64,000 nucleotides of DNA from Schistocerca nitens (Eukaryota > Arthropoda > Insecta > Orthoptera > Acrididae): NCBI RefSeq assembly GCF_023898315.1, contig NC_064619.1:482897376-482961375 (forward strand), written 5' to 3'. Below the pieces are notes generated by a model. That model saw nothing but the letters and a program-made list of their open reading frames with translations. It did not search any database and had not been told where the DNA came from. Position numbers and translations under genes: made by a program. Within the stretch, counting starts at the first letter, position 1, and each line of letters begins with the position of its first letter. Shown in pieces: positions 33,009 through 43,795 of the stretch.

Positions 33009-34691
33009 GATACCTTGTCAAGTCTCAAACATCTATCATACAGATATACATGTGTGATGTATATATACATCATATATGTTTGGGACTTGTCAAGGTCTCG
33101 GGATTTACAAAGTTTCTTTTGCTTCATAAGAAGGTTTAGGGAATTCAGTCTGGCGGTCTGGTCATTTCTCATTGAAGATGATTTTTTTTATATTCCAAGG
33201 CAAATTTTCGGTTCTTTGTTAAGAAATGAAGATTTTTAATCTAAATTTCAATAATGTGTAACTTCGCTTTTTGTTTATGGTTCCAGAGAACATTAATGGC
33301 AGAGAAGGCAGAATACTGGTGTGTGCAAAGAAGGGCTCAACGGAAAGCGGGATGCTCTAAAAGAAAAAAAGAATAACAGAAAAAGAAAAAAAAAGAAAAA
33401 ATGTGCAATGGGTAGAGTTTTGCACTAGAATACTCGAGCTCTGCAGTTCGACACCCTGTCTAAGTGTATCCTTTTCTTTCTCTATTGTATAAGTTCGATC
33501 CGTCCGTTAACGCTGTAGTGTACACTGCTTCTTAAACTATGCATATCCTACAACTACAAACGTTTTTAATGTTGAGCTCAACAGTTATTGATAAGGCATC
33601 TCAGAAATAGTCATGAAGAGTAATAATCAAAAATAAATCGCGCGTCATAGGACAGAAATAGCTACGAAACATATCAGTGTGGGGATTTTGAACATTAATA
33701 TTAAATCTGGCAAGTTGTATGGTTTTAAATGACGGCATGTTAATCGACTGCAAAGCATGTAGGCCTTTCGTGCATGGAAGAGAACCAAATAACGTTTTAG
33801 TGGGAGAATACTTCTTCAAAATTATAATGATAAAAACCAGTGAATGATCCACTCAGCCTTTCTCTGTCAGTACTTAATAACTACAGACGTTTTTCAGAAA
33901 ACCTTCTGTAATTGCAGTATAACGGTTAAGAAACCCGTTAACATATCAGGCAGTCTAAAATTAGAAATATTATAAAAAAACTCATCTCCACCCGGACTTT
34001 ATCTCTTGAACTCGATTAGTGTAATGCAAAACTCTACCTGCTCTACTAACTTTCCAGCACAGCTACACAGCACTCAGTTAAGGTACTTTTCACACATGTG
34101 ACTATTGCGTTGCCAAATGGTCTTTCTTTAATGTCCATTAATTGCCCAAAATATGCTTGGGGCGAAACTTTTTGCATGGCTAGAATGCAAGGAATGCTCA
34201 ATGGCGTCGTAGCGCGCGAATTTTGGTTCACACTGTACATAAACAAACACAAAATACGAGACCTTAACTTCAGAAAACTATACTTCAAAACGGTGACTGT
34301 TCACTTAAGCTTGTGACGTAGAATGCGATCTTGAGTAGCCTTGATTCACAATGTAAAGATTTTACTTGTTACGTCGCCTACAAAACTTAGAAATGCACGC
34401 ACGTGGATAGCAGTCAACACCTCGTAATAACGGAATCAATGACTGCGCGTGCGTCACAGCGGTCGAGGACACTAGTGCTGATCCGAATGCCATTATCCGC
34501 TGAGAGCAGATGAGCACAGATCCGGTCGGAACGCTGCCGAGCGCGCCTCCCCGTGTTTCAGTTAATGGCCCTAGCACTGTGCTGAAATACCATAAGATCT
34601 ATTGTGTGGGTCACAGTCGTAAGTGCTGCATGTTTAAATAGTCACTACATCACGAATTTTATCCTGTTCACGTCCTTGTGAGGGAGGCTCA
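33009..34691. other. AT-rich DNA, nothing recognised
   Basis: Includes an A/G-rich tract at about 33359-33402. No coding or repeat signal. Confidence 0.5.
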
Positions 34692-34702
34692 AGTAGCATC
34701 TC

Positions 34703-34893
34703 AAAAATGGCTCTGAGCACTATGAGACTCAACATCTTAGGTAATAAGTCCCCTAGAACTTAGAACTACTTAAACCTAACTAACCTAAGGACATCACACA
34801 CACCCATGCCCGAGGCAGGATTCGAACCTGCGACCGTAGCAGTCCCGCGGTTCCGGACTGCAGCGCCAGAACCGCACGGCCACCGCGGCCGGC
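34703..34893 (-). mobile_element. SINE family A, full length
   Basis: Target duplication AGTAGCATCTC at 34692-34702 and 34894-34904. The minus-strand head GCCGGCCGCGGTGGCCGTGCGG is intact. Confidence 0.95.
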
Positions 34894-34904
34894 AGTAGCA
34901 TCTC

Positions 34905-35135
34905 GATTTACCAAACTCCCATTGGGTTTTGCCTAGCACAGCTGTGACGCTCTCCCGAGGTTTCCAACGGGGACTCGTCACTGAATGCCACCTGAGGACC
35001 ATTTCAACCTTTGTAAACCTGCCGAAGTCAACTGATAGGAAATGCGAAGGAACAGCCACGGTCGAAACAACACCAGACATATTTTATGTACTGAGGATTC
35101 GGGACTGTCGAGCACATAAATATAACATAATGTGA
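34905..35135 (+). pseudogene. Tc1 F1 transposase N-terminal fragment
   Basis: The frame 34929-35135 reads FQRGLVTECHLRTISTFVNL, PKSTDRKCEGTATVETTPD and VLRIRDCRA, matching the paired-like DNA-binding domain of family F1 (compare GLVIGCHE... and LTDRDRRA at 13270-13460). The ends and the catalytic domain are absent. Confidence 0.7.
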
Positions 35136-35316
35136 CGAAATAGACCGAGAGTTCTCATTTAGTTTGACAACATTATCACTACGATCGGCCTCAATCGTCA
35201 AGAATAAGGGTTTTTCTGACTGAATTAACTGAGTGTTGAACGACTACATAAATATACACCTCATAAAGGTAGATGTCAGCCGAAATTTATCAGGACAAAT
35301 AAAATGAGGTGTAGTC
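35136..35316. other. No recognised feature
   Basis: Nothing assignable. Confidence 0.4.
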
Positions 35317-35510
35317 CACCGAAGGAGGAGGTCCCTTAAAAGAGCTTCAGTCAAGCGATTCCTGATTACAGCTCGCCGACTTGGGACCTTTAGCAAGTTG
35401 TATTAACTGAAGTGACAGAGAGAATTCAGAGAAAAGCAATCCGGTTCTTGCCGGCTTAGTTCAGTCTACGGGAGAGCGTAACAGTAATGCTAACGGAAAC
35501 CCAGTGTAAG
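35317..35510 (+). pseudogene. LINE pol C-terminal relic
   Basis: GGAGGTCCCTTAAAAGAG followed by RIQRKAIRFLPA-FSLRESVTVML (about 35420-35500) matches the C-terminal region of Jockey/CR1-like LINE proteins. The LINE 3' end at 36880-37145 may be the continuation, split by later insertions at 35910-36553, but this is unproven. Confidence 0.5.
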
Positions 35511-35909
35511 TTTGATACATCGAGAAGTGACTTATGCCGTCCTCACACGGACGTGAACCCGACCGTGAAAGTGGAACAGGAGGAGACTGGCGACGTAATG
35601 ACACAGTATTTAAATATACGAAACATTTACGATGGTGACCCACACAGTTGGTCCTGTGGTATTTGAGCAAAGTGCTACGACTTTCTTCGGTTTGCTTTCA
35701 ATCCACATTCTGTACCGCGCACACGGTAATCGTTATAGATGGGGTGCTGCTGGTAAGATTTTGGAAGTCACGAGTTATTCTTTCCTCTGATTCTATGTAT
35801 TTTTTTACATCCACCATTCACTTGCTCGACGGTACCGATCCATCAGTACATGAGGTCTGTCTGGTCTTGTTTTAACTGTGGTTATTTCTTCGCGTTTCAA
35901 GTTCACTGT
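35511..35909. other. No recognised feature
   Basis: Nothing assignable. Confidence 0.4.
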
Positions 35910-36300
35910 CAGTTGACTCCGGCAGCTTTACATGGGATGAACTGCTCCTCGGGTGCCATCCAATGACAAGTCCCCATTGGAAGTCACTGAGCTCTACGGA
36001 CCAAGCCATTGTTCTAGAACCACTTCTCCAGATTTGTCCAGCTCCTACTACACTGGCACGCTCGCCTCGCCACCATCAGTTGAGTTCGGAAGCTTTAAAT
36101 GGGTTCAATGGCTCCTCAGGTGACATCCAATGACGAGTCCCCGTTGGAAGTCACTGAGCTCTACAGACCAACCCATTGTCCTAGAAGCACTTCTCCAGAT
36201 TTGCCCAGCCCCTACTACTCTGGCAGGCTCGCCTCGCATGTCATCAAGTGGTGAATTCCGCAGGGGTGTCCAGACACTTTTGATCAAACAGTGTGTACAC
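35910..36300 (-). mobile_element. Tc1 F1 5' end, internally duplicated
   Basis: The terminal repeat on the plus strand reads GTGTCCAGACACTTTTGATC up to about 36300, i.e. minus-strand CACTGTTTGATCAAAAGTG. Behind it the minus strand encodes the transposase start MGWSVELSDFQRGLVIGCHLRSH (36220 to about 36105). The same segment is repeated 167 bp further on: unit starts CAGTTGA at 35910 and 36077, and a second ELSDF-like region lies at about 35960-36000. The catalytic domain is missing. Confidence 0.8.
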
Positions 36301-36356
36301 TATTGGACGTCGGTGACGCAGATGGTCAACCATAACACCTGTAACAAACCGTAAAA

Positions 36357-36553
36357 GCGCGGGATTAGCCGAGCGGTCTGGGGCGCTGCAGTCATGGACT
36401 GAGCGGCTGATCCCGGCGGAGGTTCGAGTCCTCCCTCGGGCATGGGTGTGTGCGTTTGTCCTTAGGATAATTTAGGTTAAGTAGTGTGTAAGCTTAGGGA
36501 CTGATGACCTTAGCAGTTAAGTCCCATAAGATTTAACACACATTTGAACATTT
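36357..36553 (+). mobile_element. tRNA-headed SINE, family B, full length
   Basis: The reference copy of family B. The head is GCGCGGGATTAGCCGAGCGG...GGAGGTTCGAGTCCTCC (A-box TTAGCCGAGCGG, B-box GGTTCGAGTCC) and the body GTCCTTAGGATAATTTAGG. The tail region GGGACTGATGACCTTAGC, AGTTAAGTCCCATAAG and ACATTTGAACATTTT parallels family A. It is flanked by a perfect 15-bp duplication, TAACAAACCGTAAAA (36342-36356 and 36554-36568). Confidence 0.95.
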
Positions 36554-36568
36554 TAACAAACCGTAAAA

Positions 36569-36879
36569 CACGACAAGTGAGAAAAATTAATAACTTAGGA
36601 ACACGTATGTGTTGAATGCAATGACGTGTATCCTGTGAGGGAACACCTAATACGGAGTACATTCATCAAGAAACGACAGCTACAGGCCAAATTTATGCAC
36701 TAAGGTATGAAACCTAGAACTTCCGTGCACCGAATCGATACAGATGTAGTAAAGATTATGCAGTGAGTGAGTGTTCTAGAAAACGTACCAAGTCTGATGC
36801 AGTTGAATATGGTTTGTCTGAGCACCATGGGGCGGTGGTGGGGGGGGGGGGGGATGAACACCATTCTCCTGACAGCGCT
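36569..36879. other. No recognised feature
   Basis: Holds a poly-G run of about 14 near 36839-36853. Confidence 0.4.
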
Positions 36880-37145
36880 GCTCTCACAACAAGAATAGGT
36901 TCTTTCCGCAAAGCACTATTGAGAAAGTATAGAGAACCGGCGTTGGTGACAGCCTACTGGATGCTATTGTCACTAACGTACGTCTGGTGTGGCGGCCGCG
37001 AAGATAGAACAAGTCAGGGTTCGTACGGGAGTATATAGACAGTCGTTTTCCTAGGAAAGGAAACGACGACTAGTGATACAACGTACACTCCACCATAGAC
37101 GGTATCGTGGCCTGTGGAGTATGAAGACGTAGAAGACGCAGAACC
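36880..37145 (+). mobile_element. Decayed LINE 3' end
   Basis: CACTAACGTACGTCTGG...GGCGGCCGCGAAGAT...GGTTCGTACGGGAG...ATAGACAGTCGTTTTCC matches the C-terminal coding and 3' untranslated part of LINEs ending in GTAGATGTAGA-like tails; here the tail is GAAGACGTAGAAGACGCAGA. The frame 36763-37038 runs into it but is not the original start. Confidence 0.5.
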
Positions 37146-37269
37146 ACAAACATTAATTGCGAAGCCTCATTTGACGCTGTACCAAATGAAACAGCGCAAC
37201 GTAATAGAACTGCTTCTGCAACGGAGTAGACTTAACGTACTTCTTCGACTACGAAAGACTTCATACGAA

Positions 37270-37600
37270 TGCGCAAGGCAGTGTGTGGACCCGATTGGCA
37301 GCGCATTCCTTCTCGACAGCCGCCTGAGTCGCTATGTCGTGTGACGTGGAGACGGGGTGTGGCAGCGCCGGCTCCGCGATCCATTGTGCGTGTGGCGTGG
37401 CGTTGCGTTGCGCTGCGGTGCGCGCTGTGCGGCGGGCGCCTTGAACCGCCAAACTTCGGCGCTCGGCGCGGCGCGGCGTGGCCGGACCCGCCTCCGGCCT
37501 TGATCCCCGCAGGGTCGCGCCGCATCCTGCTGCTGCTGCCGCCGCCGCCACCGACCAGGCAGCCGGGCGCCACCTCACACTGCCGCCGAGCTCCCTAATA
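37270..37600. promoter_or_regulatory. CpG island-like block
   Basis: A sharply bounded CpG-rich segment with GGCGCTCGGCGCGGCGCGGC and a run of CTG/CCG triplets (37527-37552). It supports 110-120-codon frames on both strands, a sign of composition rather than coding. It resembles the 30951-31580 block in character. Its role is unknown. Confidence 0.35.
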
Positions 37601-37932
37601 GCTGGCAATCGATATTGCAGCACCAGGAAGACGGCATGTGCCGGTCATATTGCATCCGTGGCAAAATATGTAAACGCACTAAGAAATATAGGAAGCAACT
37701 GACACGCAAGGATTAAAAATCACGGTGTTATTGCAGAGGAAAAGAGGACAGTATATGAGGGCTGTAAAGAAAGTAGTGGCAACATGTTCCAGGTACCTGC
37801 AGGAGATCAAGAACGTGCAGAGTTATAAAACTGCCGTAGGCTACCGTAGACTATCATAAAGGCCATTTTACACGATACGCCCAATCAGTACACCTATGCA
37901 CCAGCGTCCCAAGCGGGCATATCTGTAACTAA
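37601..37932. other. No recognised feature
   Basis: Nothing assignable. Confidence 0.4.
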
Positions 37933-37943
37933 GTACTGGTTCA

Positions 37944-38134
37944 AAATGGCTCTGAGCGCTATGGGACTTAACTTCTGAGGTCATCAGTCGCCTAGAACTT
38001 AGAACGACGTAAACCTAACTAACCTAAGGACATCACACACGTCCATGCCTGAGGCAGGATTCGAACCTGCGAACGTAGCGGTCGCGCGGTTCCAGACTGT
38101 AGCGCCTAGAACCGGTCGGCCACCCCGGCCGGCT
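37944..38134 (-). mobile_element. SINE family A, full length
   Basis: Target duplication GTACTGGTTCA at 37933-37943 and 38135-38145. Belongs to the CAGTCGCCTAG subgroup. Confidence 0.95.
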
Positions 38135-38145
38135 GTACTGGTTCA

Positions 38146-38540
38146 CGTAGACCCTATACACGATCCACGCGGGATATACCCGGCGCACATGCGCAGCGGA
38201 CGGTAATAACGCACGAAACGCAAACAGAACTGTCTGATCTCTTGTAAAGTCGTTCGTTCTACCGCGCGAAACACAAGGGGCCTCGTGTGACATATTGGAA
38301 CGTCATTCTTTCAAAATATTTATATGAGCTCAAGGTTCCTATTTAATAAGAAACTGCTTTTATTATTATTTACTAAAAAAGTTTTTTCTCTGCATTTAAG
38401 AAAACCTACTTACTGAAAAAAAACGCAGAAAATCCCCAACACGAAAATTTGAAATGAGCTACTAGCCACCAAGCAGTAAGCAAATAACAAGCAGAAAACA
38501 CTGCGAAGGCCCCTTCTGACCATGCGCGAGTTATCGCTGC
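38146..38540. other. No recognised feature
   Basis: Nothing assignable. Confidence 0.4.
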
Positions 38541-38553
38541 CTAGTGAGCATTA

Positions 38554-38795
38554 GTCCGCAGCTCGTGGTCTCGCGGTTGCGTTCTCGCTTCCCGAGCACG
38601 GGGTCCCGGGTTCGATTCCCGGCGGGGTCAGGGATTTTCACCTGCCTCGAGATGACTGGGCGTTTGTGTAGTCCTCATCATTTCATCATCATCCAGGAAA
38701 GTGGCGAAATTGGGCTGAGCAAAGGTTGGGAATTTGTACGGGCGCAAATAACCGCGCAGTTGAGCGCCTCACAAACCAAACATCATCATCGTCAT
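38554..38795 (+). mobile_element. tRNA-headed SINE, family E, full length
   Basis: GTCCGCAGCTCGTGGTCTCG...GGGTTCGATTCCCGGCGGGG is a near-canonical tRNA head with B-box GGTTCGATTCC. A body with GATGACTGGGCGTTTGTG follows and the 3' tail is CATCATCATCGTCAT. The perfect 13-bp duplication CTAGTGAGCATTA lies at 38541-38553 and 38796-38808. Confidence 0.95.
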
Positions 38796-38808
38796 CTAGT
38801 GAGCATTA

Positions 38809-39379
38809 ACGGACTGACAGCAGTCTGGAACTGCTCTTTATCCTGGCGCGCGGATTATGTTTCTGCTAATTTTCGTAGTTTCACCCGTTCTACTGCTAGG
38901 TGGCTGTCGTGTTAGACCAGTACCGTTCGCGTCAGATCGTCGTGTAATACCCACTTAAGTAAGCGATGACCGCGGTAGTTCTCCAAGAACCTTTAGTCAG
39001 TTAAGATCGCAACCCCATTACCTGTAGGTAATGTGTATTGCATATGTATCGGGCGTTACCTCATTTCGATCGCTTCGTTTACTTATGCGATCAGTATCTT
39101 ATTAGATTCCCCCAGAAACTGGAAACGGTGAATCGTGAGTGTTTCCGTAGACCGTCGATGGGCTGTCCGGGAACTATTCGTGGAGGTTGGTCTCATTCAT
39201 CAAACTGGCTGGCCACGTACTGAAGAAATGTCTCAATACTAAGAAAATTACGTCTCGGTGGGCTCCACATCGACTCCCCGACCTACAGAATTGACACCGC
39301 TTTGCATTGGCTGGCATTCACCCGGACAGATACCGCACTGAAGGAGACGAAAATTCTGCAGCGTAATGTGCTGAGTGCT
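38809..39379. other. No recognised feature
   Basis: Nothing assignable with confidence; the upstream part of the LINE fragment may begin anywhere after about 39300. Confidence 0.4.
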
Positions 39380-40231
39380 ATTGACAAGGAATTTCAGATC
39401 GACTCCGTATTTCTGGATTTCCGGAAGGCTTTTGACACTGTACCACACAAGCGGCTCGTAATGAAATTGCGTGCTTATGGAATATCGTCTCAGTTACGTG
39501 ACTGGATTTGTGATTTCCTGTCAGAGAGGTCACTGTTCGTAGTAACTGATGGAAAGTCATCGAGTAAAACAGAAATGATTTCTGGCGTTCCCCGAGGTAG
39601 CGTTATAGGCCCTTTGATGTTCCTTAATCTGTATAAATGATTTGAGAGACAATCTGAGCAGCCGTCTTCGGTTGTTTGCAGATGACGCTGTCGTTTATCG
39701 ACTAATAAAGTCATCAGAAGATCAAAACAAAATGATTTAGAAAATATATCTGAATGGTGCGAAAAGTGGCAGTTGACCTTAAATAACGAAAAGTGTGAGG
39801 TTATCCACATGAGTGCTAAAAGGAACACGTTAAACTTCGGTTACACGATAAATCAGTCTAATCTAAAAGCCGTAAATTCAAATAAATACCTAGGTATTAC
39901 AATTACTAACAACTTAAATTGGATGGAACACATAGAAAATGTTGTGGAGAAGGCTAACCAAAGACTGCGTTTTATTGGCAGGACACATAGAAAATTTAAC
40001 AGACCTACTAAGGAGACTGCCTACACTTCTCTTGTCCGTCCTCTTTTAGAACACTGCTGCGCGGTGTGGGATCCTTACCAGGTAGGACTGACGGAGTACA
40101 TCGAAAAAGTTCAAAGAAAGGCAGCACGTTTTGTATTATCGCGATATACGATAGAGACTGTCACAGAAATGATACAGGATTTGGGCTGGACATAATTAAA
40201 ACAAAGGCGTTTTTCGTTGCGACGGAAACTT
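39380..40231 (+). pseudogene. LINE (Jockey/CR1-like) reverse transcriptase, 5' part
   Basis: RT motif A is DSVFLDFRKAFDTVPHKRL (about 39403-39459), motif B SGVPRGSVIGPLMF (about 39581-39622), and motif C FADDAVV (about 39678-39698) with both catalytic aspartates intact. Two frames (39302-39640 and 39773-40195) with frameshifts between them cover it. The C-terminal part has LEHCCAVWDPYQVGLTEYIE and KVQRKAARFVLSRY. The N-terminal endonuclease is missing, so the copy is 5'-truncated. An LTR element cuts it after ACTT at 40231; it resumes at 48391. Confidence 0.9.
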
Positions 40232-41485
40232 TGAGAGGTGGCATGAGCCCCCTCTCATATTTCTATCTTACGATTCTCCTCTCTAGTTGCATGCGGTGGA
40301 GGGTTGCTTTTCCTTAACACGCGTACTTCCCACGCAGCGTCTCTCGTCACCCGGGTGGGCCGGTGACAGGCGGGCTCTGTGAACTGGAGAGAGTTAAGCC
40401 GACGTGTGTGAGGCAGTCGAGTGAATGCTTTTCAGACGCCGACATTGTCAAGAGACACGCCCGCTGGGGTGTGAAGTAGCGGCTGGGCTAGAGGTTCCGT
40501 TACTTCAGAGAAACTTTGCGAAAACACTTTCTGGCGGGCTACCAGCGAGGCGTGGGAATGACTTGTGTACCCACGCAGTTGTGGCGGGAAAATTCCCGCA
40601 CTTTCTGCAAAATCAGCACAGAAATTGGCGCCAAGAATCTCCATTGGTGGAATGGTAGTGCTCCGGCAATGGAGTGGAATTTCCGCCGGTTTTCGAGTTG
40701 CTGATTGGAACGTAACCACGGCCACTGTCGTGGGGGCGGGAATGTTCGGTGTTCGGCCTGTACGGGTGCTCTGGGTAGTCGGCAGTCGCCTTTCGGTCGA
40801 GGACGTCGGAGCAACCAGCCCTCGCCTGCGGTACGCCAGATCGTGTTCTGGGAGATAAGAAGACTGTTGGTAATGTACGTCCGCAGCACCGGCAGATAGG
40901 GATTTTCCTAGGTGATAATCAGAGCTCAGCAGAGCGCGCCTGTTCATCCTTTTCTAACTTTGTTCAGTTTCGAGTAGCAGCAATTACTATTGGGTTAGCT
41001 GTGTGTCTCTCTTGAGATTTGAGTGGAAAGGAATTGGCTCCACATACCACTTCGTCTTAAACCTCACGATCTAAGTTAGGGACAACTTCACCTTTACTGT
41101 GTTTGTATGAATCTCCAATTTTAGCCAATTTGATGTTTTATATTTCCTGTGTCTCTTTTACTATTCTGCGTTTAATCTTAATAAATCATATTGTTATTTT
41201 GGACAGAACTTTCTTTCTGTTAATCAATAGAGCAACCCTATCATTCCTCACTATGCTAATGAAACCTTTGTTTATTTAACTTATTTATCAAATTAAATTA
41301 TTGCAGGTGCCAAACTCTCTTCTACTCCACTAGCAGGGTTGATTAGAGTCAGTTCGCGTATTTGTTTTATCCTTGTGCAACAGCAAAAGTCGGAGTTAGA
41401 ATAGGGGGGGCTTAGAGCATGATTTACACATGTGGATTCTAGTAGAATTTAGTGATAAATACACTACTAGCCCCGGCACCTCGCA
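40232..41485 (+). repeat. 5' LTR
   Basis: Compared by eye with the 3' LTR there is one difference (G at 40463, A at 47368), indicating a recent insertion. A polyadenylation signal AATAAA lies at 41180-41185. Both LTRs carry a 171-codon antisense frame (40432-40947 here) that I consider chance. The start is a small palindrome, GAGAGG...CCTCTC. Confidence 0.95.
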
Positions 41486-41490
41486 TAATA

Positions 41491-41508
41491 TGGCGACCCT
41501 TGGCCTCG
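41491..41508 (+). other. Putative primer-binding site
   Basis: TGGCGACCCTTGGCC starts 5 bp after the 5' LTR. TGG pairs with the CCA end of a tRNA. The first eight bases match the tRNA-Arg site described for the mdg1/412 lineage as I recall it, but the match does not continue, so the primer tRNA is uncertain. Confidence 0.55.
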
Positions 41509-41890
41509 GATCTTTCCTGTGAATCTCTGATAAACAAACAGGATTCTTAGTAGGAACATTCAATTTTTTTTCTCTCTATTTTTTTTAATGATTAATACCC
41601 AAGTTTTTTCTGGTAGTTCCGCATTTAGTTTTTAAGTAGCGGCGCATGTTTACTGTTTTTGTTTTCAGCGTATATATTTGTTTGTTTGTTCATTGTTTTA
41701 TATGTTTCTTTGATGTGGTGTCCGTACCACTTCACACTTTGTCGAATTTGTGTGCGGTTTCTGTACCACAACAAATCGTGCGTATAATTACAGCGTTGGA
41801 GCGGCGTTGTTGAAATTTTATGTTTATGTGTAAAAATATATGGAGTAGATTAATTTTATTGTGCATTTTAGATAAATTTGTTTTTCATGA

Positions 41891-43795
41891 ATGATAACGA
41901 GAAGTAAGGCACGACTATTATCGAGCGCAGCTAAAACAAAAGAGGATAGCATAATGGATAAGGGGCAGCTTACTGACGGGAATAGGTTCGGAGATGAGAT
42001 GGGCACATTTTTAGCAGGGCAGGACGCCAGGGTCATTGATGAGAAAGGTGATTTGGACGCGATCTCAGAGCAGCGTTGCGGCCGTGATTATGATAGTGAA
42101 GTAGAGGATGAAACAGAGACAGGCACACAGGTCGAGACGGTAGCAGAAATTTATAATCAAACGAACGAGAGCAGACAGGGGCTAGCTCGGCCACGTCAGA
42201 GCTCTAGCGCCCAGGTGTCCAGAGTTACATCTCCCACGTTTGAAGAGGATCAAAAAGATGACGTAAACCCAATACTGAGCTTCCTACGATCCATGAAAGA
42301 AGAAGATGAGAAACAGCGTAAGAAGGACACTCAGACTATAATTTCGCATATAGGGGAAATTCGTGGGGAATTACTAACAATAAAGAAAGAATGTGGAGAA
42401 GCAAAACAAATGTCAATAGCTGCACAAAAAGTAGCAGGCCTGGCCAAAACGGCAGCAATAGGGGCAATGAAAGTCGCGGAAGCAACTTCTAAACTCGCAG
42501 GGCGCTTGCGACGTACAACACAATCCCACTCAAAATCCCTAGCATTCTTAAAAACTCAAGGTAATATCGCGGTTGCAAACACCACGAAACGAATGGAAGA
42601 AGTAGAGAGTCGGATAGCAAAACTAGAGCAAAACGGGCACACGAGCACTGTGCGTTCGGATACCAATGATGGAATACACAGAATTGTGTCTCCGAGGAAA
42701 AGCCCGCCGTGCTCTAGCCCAGTGACAGAGTGCGGAACTAACAATGCACACGCAGAAACAGCGAGTAATAGCTCCAATAATTATAGCCCACCTAGGAGAG
42801 TGAATTCTGAGAGCCACTTCCACTGTGATACAGAGGTAGCACATCACAGTTATCAGCAAGATAGAGCAGGACACTCAGCAGACGTGCAAGTATCGGGAAC
42901 GAGTGACAACACCAGTGCGAGGATCAGACAGGATTTTGATCACAATCACTTCCTGTCGATACTAAAATTCCAGAAGTTCAAAGAAAATGGAGGGTCGATG
43001 CATCCGAAGAGCTGGGTGATGCAGTTTACAAATTCATTACCGGCATCATGGCCAACCCAGGCAAAATTAGAATTCATGTGTGGACACATCGAAGGCCAAG
43101 CCGCGGAAAAGATGCGGGGTGTGGCAGTGACGTGTCGGACTTATCAGGAATTTGTTGGTGCATTCCTGCGGACCTACTGGTCAAAGGAAACGCAAGACAG
43201 GATTAAAGAGGAAATAATATTTTGTCCTGAACTGGAAGTGTCCGGGCATAAGAACGCAACCAAATTTTTTGATGATTTACTCAAGAAGAATCAGTTTTTA
43301 GATAGTCCATATAGCAACGGAGAAATCATTAAATTTTGCTTTTCCAAATTGCCTATTAGGTATCAACAGACACTTGTCGGGAAGTGTGGATCGGACATAG
43401 AAGCATTCAAGAGTCTATTGCGCGAACTCGAAGTAGTCTTCGATAAACAAGACGCAAAGGACAGGAAGAAGGCGCAAAATAACAAATACCACGGGCCAGC
43501 AAGGGAAGACGACAACAGATCGCAAAATCGCACTCGTCAGTTAGGAAACCAGGGTTACGGAAATCAAGGTTACGCTACTCAAGGTTATGGAAACCAGAGA
43601 CACGGAAACCAGAACGTCAGGAAACAGGGTCAATCTAGACAAGGAATCTGGGACAGGAGAAATAACGTACGGCAAAGCGACCGTAATTGGAGAGAGCGAA
43701 ATCAAGGACAACAGGAGAACCAGGAGATTGAAATTAGACCTGCAAATCCTAATGCACGTCAGAGGAGGGGGAGTCTAACAAGGGATTGGCGCTAG
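41891..43795 (+). CDS. gag: Gag-like polyprotein of LTR retrotransposon, 634 aa
   Basis: Structural protein expected to package element RNA in cytoplasmic particles. Intact frame from ATG 41891 to TAG 43793. Residues 1-135 are charged and low in order. Residues about 136-249 are alanine/lysine/glutamate-rich and predicted by eye to form a coiled coil (KEEDEKQRKKDTQTI... to RIAKLEQ). A serine/asparagine-rich linker follows. Residues about 348-522 form a capsid-like domain: WVMQFTNSLP, EFMCGHIEGQAAEKM, FLRTYWSKETQDRIKEE, IIKFCFSKLPIRYQQ. The C-terminus has no CCHC zinc knuckle but a basic Q/G/N/R-rich tail with repeated GNQGY-type units (residues about 552-577), which may replace it in RNA binding. 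There is no protease or RT fusion and no downstream pol. The assignment rests on position, domain layout and length. Confidence 0.85.
   Translation: MITRSKARLLSSAAKTKEDSIMDKGQLTDGNRFGDEMGTFLAGQDARVIDEKGDLDAISEQRCGRDYDSEVEDETETGTQVETVAEIYNQTNESRQGLARPRQSSSAQVSRVTSPTFEEDQKDDVNPILSFLRSMKEEDEKQRKKDTQTIISHIGEIRGELLTIKKECGEAKQMSIAAQKVAGLAKTAAIGAMKVAEATSKLAGRLRRTTQSHSKSLAFLKTQGNIAVANTTKRMEEVESRIAKLEQNGHTSTVRSDTNDGIHRIVSPRKSPPCSSPVTECGTNNAHAETASNSSNNYSPPRRVNSESHFHCDTEVAHHSYQQDRAGHSADVQVSGTSDNTSARIRQDFDHNHFLSILKFQKFKENGGSMHPKSWVMQFTNSLPASWPTQAKLEFMCGHIEGQAAEKMRGVAVTCRTYQEFVGAFLRTYWSKETQDRIKEEIIFCPELEVSGHKNATKFFDDLLKKNQFLDSPYSNGEIIKFCFSKLPIRYQQTLVGKCGSDIEAFKSLLRELEVVFDKQDAKDRKKAQNNKYHGPAREDDNRSQNRTRQLGNQGYGNQGYATQGYGNQRHGNQNVRKQGQSRQGIWDRRNNVRQSDRNWRERNQGQQENQEIEIRPANPNARQRRGSLTRDWR

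Noticed and set aside
40432-40947. 171-codon antisense frame present in both LTRs (also 47337-47852)
   Set aside because: It is duplicated only because the LTRs are. It lies antisense in a GC-rich stretch and has no domain signature; the one LTR difference changes an amino acid in it.
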